A stretch of DNA of 57,019 nucleotides from Bacteroidia bacterium (lineage in GTDB: Bacteria > Bacteroidota > Bacteroidia > UKL13-3), in NCBI GenBank assembly GCA_023151275.1, contig JAKLJI010000021.1, forward strand, positions 1 through 57,019, in the 5' to 3' direction. The notes under the pieces are model-generated. The model saw only the letters and a program-made list of their open reading frames with translations. It was not told where the DNA came from and searched no databases. Positions 27,488 to 35,700 of the stretch are shown here, piece after piece; positions within the stretch are counted from its first letter, which is position 1; the number at the start of each line of letters is the position of its first letter. The position numbers and the translations under genes are program-made.

Positions 27488-27585
27488 GAATACATGCCAG
27501 TCATCTCGTCTTTTGGACGAGACGGGTTCGATCTCGTCTTTTGGACGAGACGCAAAATCCTCTCCTAGTCGGAGGGGATTTTTTT
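27487..27585 (+). repeat. Damaged tRNA-Asp copy carrying two identical palindromes
   Basis: Three blocks match the tRNA-Asp region in order: AGAATACATGCC plus GTCA with one mismatch between them (27487-27503, compare 27150-27166), CGGGTTCGA (27523-27531, compare 27179-27187), and a 34-base block including the terminator (27551-27584, identical to 27201-27234). The two intervening tRNA segments are replaced by the same 19-base palindrome, TCTCGTCTTTTGGACGAGA, at 27504-27522 and 27532-27550. A third partial copy starts at 27590 (ACATGCCTGTCATCTCGT) and leads into a diverged stem (TCGTC/GACGA, 27609-27628). It cannot fold as a normal tRNA. Confidence 0.8.
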
Positions 27586-28209
27586 AAAAACATGCCTGTC
27601 ATCTCGTATCGTCCTTCAGGCAAGACGAAGTATAAGAAATTGCATCGCTATTTTTACTCCAATTCCGGGTAATTTCAGAATACAACTTCCATTTCTCTGG
27701 ATTTGACTATGGGGCGCCACGTTTTTCAGCAACACCTACAGTTTGAAAATCCCTATCAACGTGGCCGGGCTTTTTGCTTGTACTCCTCAGTCGCATAGCT
27801 GGCAACCTGTAGTGGCTGTGGTGGCTTCCTGTGGTCGCCTCCTCGCACACACAGTTGCCGCCTGCGCCCTCCGGGGTACCGCTGCAATCCCTTTGCCGCT
27901 TCGCCTTCGGATAGCATTAAATTCACCCAAAAACATTTCGAAGCCTGTTGGCAAAAGAAACAAGTCTGGCCAATCAACCCGAAAAAAAGCACATTCAAAA
28001 AGAAACCCGAAAAGCTTAACAAAACACTAACATAACCCTGATTTTTTGATAGCATTCCCTTAACAAAGCCGCAAGTATTTGCTAATACAGGCCCATGAAA
28101 TTTGGAGGAAAATTTATACATCCCGAAAACTTGCTCACTTCAATTTAATGGCAAGGAAAGGCAGGTGTAAAGAATTTCAGGATTTGAATCAACTACTAAA
28201 AAACACTAT
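27488..28209. other. Gene-free stretch between the GIY-YIG gene and the first giant exoprotein
   Basis: About 720 bp with no gene I can support. The first 150 bp hold the tRNA-derived repeats described separately. A GC-rich structured part follows at about 27711-27920. The last 290 bp are A/T-rich and presumably hold the promoter and leader of the gene at 28210, but I see no clear TAnnTTTG with a TTG partner. Open frames on both strands here (for example 27756-28121 minus) lack any recognisable protein features and look like chance frames across GC-rich repeats. Confidence 0.6.
27711..27920. repeat. GC-rich structured intergenic element
   Basis: This part is clearly richer in G and C than its A/T-rich surroundings. 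GCCACGTT (27716-27723) and AACGTGGC (27758-27765) are exact inverted repeats. Further short stems follow, such as CTTCGCCTTCGGAT near 27900. It may be an interspersed repeat or a structured RNA. I could not identify it. Confidence 0.4.
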
Positions 28210-31200
28210 ATGATAAAATCTATCCAAAAATTTTGGAGTCAGAATCCAGAGCAGAAGCAAAAACTCAAGTCAAAATCAATTCTCACCTTATTCATTTGTT
28301 TGGTATTGGGAATTGGAGGCGTTAGGGGGCAAATTGTGGCCTTCGACTTTGCTGGAATCGCAGGCAATGAATCCACTGTCAATGCTACTACAACCAATTC
28401 AAATTTAGGCACATGTACAATTTCCAGAGGGGCTGGTTTAACAGCATCAATTAATGCTGATCGATTTAATGCATCAGGATGGGCAACAACTTCAATTGCA
28501 AACGCAATAAGTGGAAATGATTATATGGAGTTCACTATCACACCCAATAGTGGTTTTCAATTTTCTGTTAGTTCGATAGTATTCCAGATTCAAAGATCTG
28601 GTACCGGATTAACTGCAATTGCCTTGAGAAATTCAGTTGATAATTATGCTTCAAATTTAGATGCACAAAAATCAGTGACAGATAATACTAGTACGCAAAC
28701 TTTTACATTCACATTTACACAAACAAACTCCTCAACACCTGTAACCTACAGATTGTATGGTTTTGCTGAGTCTGCAACTGGTACTGGAGGACCTGGAGAT
28801 GGAACAGGAAATGATATAACAATTAATGGCACTGTATCGAGTATAGCAACATCAACAATAGTATTATCTAACAATTCCCAAATTACATCCGGTAATATCA
28901 ATCAAGGTGCAACTGACCAGATAATTTCAAGATTTTCAGCGGTAGTTACTGATGCTGATGCAACTTTAAATTCATTAACCTTTAATGCAGGTGGCACTTT
29001 CGTTGCGGGAGATATTACAAATTTTAAACTTTATACAAGCACTTCAAATACCTTTCCAGGAGGAACAGCATTATCATCTGTTTCTGCGGTTTCCATTGCA
29101 AATGCAGGTGCAGTATCTTTCAGTGGGTTAAATCAATCAAACGCTATTGGTACAAGGTATTATTGGATTACTGCAGATATTTCTGGTTCTGCAGCTGCAT
29201 TAAATACAATTGAAGTTCCTTCATTAAGTAATTCAAATTTTACCTTCGCATCCGGGAATGTTTCAGGAACTATTTCAGCTGGGGGCAGTCAAACAATACA
29301 AGTAGTTACTCCAAGTATTTCCATTGGCTCTAATCATCCGGCATCTTCTTCAATAAATCAAAACTCAACCAATCAAGTTATTGGATCTATTAATCTTGCA
29401 GTTACTAATACCAATGCGACATTAAGTGCATTTACTGTAACAACCGCTGGGACCTACAATATATCCGATTTGGTTGCCTCAAGTTTTAAGCTATATTTTA
29501 CCACTACAAACTCCTTTTCAGCAACCACTCAAATAGGTTCTGGACAGGCAATTGTTGCCTCAGGAAACAGTATTACATTTTCTGGATTAAGTCAAACAAT
29601 CAACAACGGTTCAACAGGATATTTATGGGTAACTTGTGATGTAGCATACAATGCAGTCAATGGAAATACAATTTCCTTGGCCTCCACTGCATTTTCAAAT
29701 ATTTCATTTGTTAGTGGAAATTTATCTGGGACAAACCCAGTTGCAGCCTCTAATACCATGACTATTTCTGCAGTTACACCATCAATTGCTATAGCTTTTG
29801 TTGGTCCAAGCTCAGGAGTGGCGGATATCCCTTCCACAAATCTGATTTTACATCAATTCAGTTTGTCGCCTACAATTAATAGTGCCGATTTGACAAGTAT
29901 CACAGCAACAACTGGCGGTTCTTATTCCTTAGCAGATTTGGTAAGTAATAGTTTCAAGTTATGGTACAATACCTTTAATACATTTGGCACAGCAACACAA
30001 ATTGGCAGTTCTCAAGCAGTTGTAAGCTCTGGAAATACAATTACATTTGGCTCGCTCGCTCAAAAATTAACAATTGGAACAACAGGATATTTTTGGATAA
30101 CTGTTGACATTTCAGGCTCAGCAACAAATGGAAATACAATTTTTGTTGATGCAAATGCATTTTCGAATTTAGTTTTTGCGAATGCCAATAAAACGGGAAC
30201 AGATCCAGTTAGCGCAGGAGGAACTAAAACTTTAACTACACAGGTAACACCTGGCTCGATAGTAATTAACCAATTTAGCGCAGATTATTCAGGAGCTAGT
30301 GATGAATTTATTGAATTAGTAAATTTAACTAATCAAGCCATCGACCTTTCCAGTTTAAAATTAAACTACCTTTCATCTTCGGGATCAGGAACCTATTCAT
30401 CTGCACTAACAGGAACAATTCCAGCGAATGGATTTTGGCTATTATCACCCAATGCAAATGTTACAGTAGGACAAACAAGTTTAAGCAGTGACGGATCATT
30501 CACGGCAGGCTTTTCAACAGCTGGACAGATTGCGATAAGAAGAATTTCAGACAATACTATCATTGATGGTTTAGCATATGGGACAATAAGTTCTAATTCT
30601 AACCTTTTTGGAGAGGGGTCTGCTGCTACAGCGGCACCAACAGATGGCGCATTAAAAAGAATTACGGATGGTGCTGATGCTGGAGCCAATTCAACAGATT
30701 TTACAACAGTTGCTAATGGTTCAATATATTTAAGAAATAGCGGTTCACGATTAGGAATTTCTGGTTCAACAATTTCAACAGGAACTTATAGAGATATGAC
30801 AATTACCGGAAATACGAGCTTAAGCGGAACTGTCAGTATTACAAATAAAGTTGAAGTTGTTTCTGGCACACTAACCACATCTGGAAATCTAGTTTTAAAA
30901 TCAGATGCCTCAGGTACTGCTTCCATAGCAAATTCTGCTGGTGCAATTTCTGGCAACATAACCGTTGAGCGCTATATCCCGGGAGGTGCTTCCAGAAGAA
31001 GAACCAGATTATTGGCCTCCCCTGTAGTTGGTGGAACTGCTTTACAATGGAGAAACAACGGAACCAATGCTGCCGGTCAGGGAATTCAAATCACCGGAAC
31101 AGGTGGTGCTTCGAATGGATTTGATGTTACAAATAATACCAACAACCCTCCTTCTGCCTGGTCTTACGACCCTACCCTTGCGGCTGCCAGTTCCAATTCA

Positions 31201-32373
31201 AACGGTGCTGACTGGGTTGGTTTCACATCTGGTTCTATGTCATTGCAAAATGGAAAAGGTTACCGCGTATTGGTACGTGGAGACAGATTAAATGATTTAA
31301 CAACCCAATCGACCACTACATCAAGCACTACCATTTGGGTAAGCGGAAGCTATCCGGGGAACAGTGTTACCATTAACACAGTGAGAAGTTCTGATTTCAG
31401 CAACGGCTGGAACCTGATTGGAAATCCTTACCCTTCTCCTATAAGCTGGTCGGCAGTTACCAAAGGTGCAGATGTAGATGCAAGTTATTGGGTATTTGAT
31501 CCTTCAAGCAATAGCTATCTTTCTCACAATGGTTCAACAGGTACTGCAAATAACGTGATTGGATCAGGGCAAGCTTTCTTTGTAAGAAGAAACCAAGGTA
31601 CGACCGGAAGTGCGGGAGATATTACAATAGCTGAAGCCAATAAAACAACAGGTACACCAATCTATATGGGAAAAACTTCTTTGGAAAATTTGGAATACAT
31701 CATGACATACGACTCGAATAATTCCGACAGAGGTATCATTTCTTTTGATGAGTCTTATTCAGATGGTTTTGACAAAATGGATGCAGAAAAATTAAGTAAC
31801 CCTTCCATCAATATTTCAAGTTTGGATGCTGATGGAAATAGATTGTCAATTAATTCTCTCAATAGGATTAATACAGGAGAAACAAAATCAGTGAAACTTG
31901 ATATTCGTAATTCGGTTCAGGCTTCTTATACTTTAAGTTTTGCAAGATTGGAAACTATTGAATCCTGTGACATTTTCCTAAGAGATAAATTCCTGAATAA
32001 GTTTGAGCAAATCAATCCGGGCTTCACCTACAACTTCACACTTTCTGCAGATTCAAATTCCTTTGGTTCTAACCGCTTTGAACTGGTATTTACCAAATCA
32101 ACAACAGGTATTGAAAAGGAATTGAACAAATCAAACTCAATTAGCTTGTATCCAAATCCGGCAACAAATGCTATTTTCCTTTACAACACAAAACCTGACC
32201 AAGAGCAATTTTCATACTTCGTTTACGACCAAAATGGAAAAGAAGTAAGCACTGGAACCGCTTATTGGAATGCTGGATTGTTAGAATTAAATATTGAGTC
32301 CTTAAGTTCTGGAGTATTCTTCGTAAAAATCACAAATTCAAATTCCACCCAAACAATCAAATTCATCAAATAA
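28210..32373 (+). CDS. Giant T9SS-exported protein with beta-sandwich repeats and a lamin-tail-like domain
   Basis: A 1387-residue exported protein. A long N-region precedes a signal peptide ending near residue 40 (GGVRGQ). An N-terminal beta domain (about 42-212) is followed by three repeats of about 150 residues (roughly 217-368, 369-526, 527-676). Each has a FKLY/FKLW motif, an ITFSGL-like strand and a YxWIT/YLWVT strand. A lamin-tail-like domain follows (about 683-800; IVINQFSADYSG...DEFIELVN). The region from about 905 is homologous to the C-terminal half of the 848-residue protein at 37918-40464 (SGNITVERYIPGG; GWNLIGNPYPSPISW). The end is a T9SS tail (SLYPNPATN). It is probably a surface or matrix protein with an adhesive or structural role. 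A small PIDxG-tailed gene follows after 11 bp. Confidence 0.85.
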   Translation: MIKSIQKFWSQNPEQKQKLKSKSILTLFICLVLGIGGVRGQIVAFDFAGIAGNESTVNATTTNSNLGTCTISRGAGLTASINADRFNASGWATTSIANAISGNDYMEFTITPNSGFQFSVSSIVFQIQRSGTGLTAIALRNSVDNYASNLDAQKSVTDNTSTQTFTFTFTQTNSSTPVTYRLYGFAESATGTGGPGDGTGNDITINGTVSSIATSTIVLSNNSQITSGNINQGATDQIISRFSAVVTDADATLNSLTFNAGGTFVAGDITNFKLYTSTSNTFPGGTALSSVSAVSIANAGAVSFSGLNQSNAIGTRYYWITADISGSAAALNTIEVPSLSNSNFTFASGNVSGTISAGGSQTIQVVTPSISIGSNHPASSSINQNSTNQVIGSINLAVTNTNATLSAFTVTTAGTYNISDLVASSFKLYFTTTNSFSATTQIGSGQAIVASGNSITFSGLSQTINNGSTGYLWVTCDVAYNAVNGNTISLASTAFSNISFVSGNLSGTNPVAASNTMTISAVTPSIAIAFVGPSSGVADIPSTNLILHQFSLSPTINSADLTSITATTGGSYSLADLVSNSFKLWYNTFNTFGTATQIGSSQAVVSSGNTITFGSLAQKLTIGTTGYFWITVDISGSATNGNTIFVDANAFSNLVFANANKTGTDPVSAGGTKTLTTQVTPGSIVINQFSADYSGASDEFIELVNLTNQAIDLSSLKLNYLSSSGSGTYSSALTGTIPANGFWLLSPNANVTVGQTSLSSDGSFTAGFSTAGQIAIRRISDNTIIDGLAYGTISSNSNLFGEGSAATAAPTDGALKRITDGADAGANSTDFTTVANGSIYLRNSGSRLGISGSTISTGTYRDMTITGNTSLSGTVSITNKVEVVSGTLTTSGNLVLKSDASGTASIANSAGAISGNITVERYIPGGASRRRTRLLASPVVGGTALQWRNNGTNAAGQGIQITGTGGASNGFDVTNNTNNPPSAWSYDPTLAAASSNSNGADWVGFTSGSMSLQNGKGYRVLVRGDRLNDLTTQSTTTSSTTIWVSGSYPGNSVTINTVRSSDFSNGWNLIGNPYPSPISWSAVTKGADVDASYWVFDPSSNSYLSHNGSTGTANNVIGSGQAFFVRRNQGTTGSAGDITIAEANKTTGTPIYMGKTSLENLEYIMTYDSNNSDRGIISFDESYSDGFDKMDAEKLSNPSINISSLDADGNRLSINSLNRINTGETKSVKLDIRNSVQASYTLSFARLETIESCDIFLRDKFLNKFEQINPGFTYNFTLSADSNSFGSNRFELVFTKSTTGIEKELNKSNSISLYPNPATNAIFLYNTKPDQEQFSYFVYDQNGKEVSTGTAYWNAGLLELNIESLSSGVFFVKITNSNSTQTIKFIK

Positions 32374-32384
32374 CAAATACAACC

Positions 32385-32564
32385 ATGAAAAAATACATAT
32401 TATCAATCGCTTTGTTTGCAGCTATGCTTGTTACGGCGAACAAATTGGCAGCTCAACCCGGTTTCGACGATGATGTGGAGGACACCCCCATTGATGCAGG
32501 TGTTACCCTCGTAGTGGGGGCTGCAGCTATCTATGGCTACAAAGCCTATAAAAAGAAAAACTAA
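32385..32564 (+). CDS. Small exported protein with PIDxG C-terminal sorting-like tail
   Basis: A 59-residue gene. An N-terminal signal peptide (about 1-24, ending LAAQ) is followed by a short acidic segment (PGFDDDVEDT). The tail then reads TPIDAGV, a hydrophobic stretch (TLVVGAAAIYGY) and a basic end (KAYKKKN). The order motif, helix, basic cluster is that of the tripartite C-terminal sorting signals of the PEP-CTERM type. A Bacteroidota version with a PID motif is known to me as PID-CTERM. It starts 11 bp after the stop of the giant T9SS protein and ends at a strong terminator, so the two are co-transcribed. The second such gene in the window is at 40476-41096. The role is unknown. Confidence 0.78.
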   Translation: MKKYILSIALFAAMLVTANKLAAQPGFDDDVEDTPIDAGVTLVVGAAAIYGYKAYKKKN

Positions 32565-32590
32565 ATTTCTATTGGGTTAATAGTGATTTG

Positions 32591-32620
32591 GCCTCGTTCC
32601 TTTGGAACGAGGCTTTTTTT
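32591..32620 (+). terminator. Terminator of the first giant/small pair
   Basis: GCCTCGTTCC (32591-32600) pairs perfectly with GGAACGAGGC (32604-32613), with a TTT loop and then T7. It closes the two-gene unit 28210-32564. Confidence 0.93.
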
Positions 32621-32728
32621 ATGCCTAACAAATTGTTTACATCTCCTTAATCTACGGGTAACTATGGGTTAAGTTTCAAAGGCCAACTTGCTGACGAATT
32701 ACTTCATAATTCAAATCCAGTTTCCTTT

Positions 32729-35700
32729 ATGAAAAAACACCTTCCATTTCACATTTTCCTGCTTGCAATTTTGCTGATTCAAGCAGTGAATGGTTTTACG
32801 CAAACCAATCCAACGGCACAATCCCTCCCCTATTCTCAAGAATTTTCGGGCTTCAATGGAAGTCAAACAACCTATCCTTCAGGCCTTCAGGGTTGGACTA
32901 TTTCTGGCAGCTTATCTTCCAGTTTCCCAACTGGGGCTCCCAATGGAAATGCAAACCTTGCCGGCGGCTCCAATGCTTCAACTACGGCAGGGGTGTACGA
33001 CATGAATGGTAAAGCAGGCATTGTGTGTACAGGAAACAACCTCAGAACTCTTGTTCTTAGCTTAAACACTTCCGGAGCAAGCGGAATATCAATGGCATTT
33101 ATTGCTGCAACCCAACGTTGCGAAAACACCCGGGTTAATGAAATAGGTTTACAGTACCGAATTGGAACCTCAGGAACATTTACAAATATTTCCGGCTCTA
33201 CTTATCAAAACACTTTAACTCCAACCAGCACCAGCGGAACTACAAGTACCAGACCACAGGTAATTAGTATCAATCTTCCTTCTGCTTGCGAAAATCAAGC
33301 TGTTGTCCAGCTTCGCTGGGTGGTTCGTGACGTTTCTGGTTCTGGAAACCGACCTTCTTTTTCCATAGATAGCATTGTGGTTGGGGTAAGTTCCAGCCCG
33401 AGTATATCTGCAGGTTCGGCTCCTTCGGGATTTACTACCAATGCCTTGAATACTCCTTCCCTTCAGCAAGGATTAGTAGTTTCAGGAACCAATCTTACCA
33501 ATCAAGTGTCAATTACTCCTCCTGCTGGTTTTGAAATTTCTATCGATTCCGGCGCAACCTTTTCACCTACTAATCCAATAGTTTTAAGCCATTCTTCAGG
33601 GACACTAGCTGCAACAAAAATTTACATTAGATACAACCCATCATCACTTAGCCAATTTAGCGGCAATCTTGAAATTGCTTCAACCGGAGCCTCTACACAA
33701 ACCGTTTCTCTAACTGGCGAACTTGCAAATCTAACACCAGGTGATATTGCAATAATTGGATTTGATGGAACTGGAAACGATAGATTTTCATTTGTTGCAC
33801 TAAAAGATATTCCGGGAAATACCCGAATTTGGTTTACTGATAAAAGCTGGGATGCCAGTTTGTCAACTCCTGCTTTTACAACAGGTGAAGGTCTTGGTGT
33901 TTGGACAGCTCCATCAGGCGGATTGACTAAAGGAACTGTAGTAACTCTTGTTACTGACCCAACTCCTTCAACCAGTCTTGGAACCGGTACATTGGCATCT
34001 GGTTTTTCTTCTTCTGGTGAACAGGTATTTGCATTTCAGGGATCTGCCACAAATCCTTCCTTTATTTGTGGATTTACTTCGGGTTCAGTTATTTCAACAG
34101 GAACTCCAACCAGCGCTCAAACCTGGATTCCGGCAGGCTTAACTGCAGGAGAGAATTTCCTGGCTACTACAGCGAATAATGGCTCAGCATTCCTTTCCAG
34201 TGCAACCCCATCCGGAACTTTGGCATCTTTGAAAACTTTCATTCATACCTTAAGCAATTGGACAACCTCTTCAACGGCAGCAACTTTTCCTTCCTGGGTA
34301 TTTACCTTCCTTGAAAATGAACCTACAACTCAACCAGCTTTTGGATTTACCACTTCCTTAGCTAACAACAGCCTCACATTAAACCTTTCTGGTGGAAATG
34401 GTACACATGTTTTGGTTATTGCACGCCAAATCAACCCGGTTACCGCCATTCCTGTTGATGGAGTTACCTATACAGCTTCTGGCGTTTTTGGTTCAGGCTC
34501 TGCTGTTTCTGCCGGGGAATATGTAGTTTATTCCGGTGTTTCGGGTTCTGTTTCAGTTCCTGTTTCGGGATTAAGTCCGGGAACTGATTACCATTTCAGC
34601 GCTTTTTCATTCAATGGAAGTGCAGGAACACAAAATTACCTCACGACAAATCCTGCAACCAATGTTGAAACCACAACAGGATCCTCAAACTCTGCCAATT
34701 CAGATATCATTGCCGATGCACTCTTTGTGGAACCTTCCAATATTGATTTTAAAACCGCTTTAGACTCTTCAAATTTGAGTACCTCAAACAGTATCGAGGT
34801 ATTTAAAATGAATCTAAGGGATGGTGGATCTTCTCCGGATGCAGATGCTTTAGCAACAGAGCTAAATGCCATTTCGTTCAGTATTTCAAATTCTTTACCC
34901 TTAAAAGCCTTGGGATTATTCGCAGGCAATACACTTCTTGCGGAGCAGTTAGTTTCAGGAAATTCCATTACATTTTCAGGTTTGAATTTGGTCTGCAACG
35001 ACGACTCTCAATTAAACCTTTCCTTAAGAGCCACCTTCAAATCTAGTCAAACAGACAATGTACAATTCTCACTTGTAGTTACAGGTGCAACAGCCGCAGC
35101 TTTAGGCTCACAATTTGTTGATGCAAGCGCTGGTTCTGCAACATCATCAACCAGTGGTGACAAAAATAGAATAGAGGTTTCTGCACAAACATTGGTTTTG
35201 GGTCAGCAACCGGGTAATGTAATTTCAGGTGCTGCTATTTCGCCAGCTGTAACCGCAATTGCAAAAGACACCTTCAACAATACCGACCTAGATTTTACAG
35301 GCAATGTAACACTAACAACAACTGGAACTTTTTCTGTTTCGGCAACAACTTCGGTCGCAGCTTTAAACGGACTTGCCACTTTTTCAAATCTTATTTTCGA
35401 CGCAACCGCTACTGGAATTACACTAACAGCCACCGCCTCAGGATTAAGCAACTCAATAGCTAGCAATGCATTTAATGTAACTTTTGCTACCCTATTGCAA
35501 TTTGCCAATTCATGGAGTGGAACACCCATAAGTGTTAATGCCACAACCAATCCTTTAAATTCAGCAACTGTTACGCTAACACGTGGAGCTGGTATAACAG
35601 GTTCAAGCAGTAGTGCTAGATTCAGTTCCTCTGGTTTTGAAACTGGCTCTAGCCTTGTTTTGTCCAACAACGATTACTTGACCTTCACCTTGCAGGCCAA

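Noticed and set aside
27487-27585. A second functional tRNA gene
   Set aside because: The acceptor and D-arm halves are missing and two palindromes replace conserved parts, so it cannot fold as a tRNA.
27756-28121. 121-codon frame on the minus strand in the GC-rich stretch
   Set aside because: The composition is that of a frame crossing stems and repeats, and no protein family features are visible.
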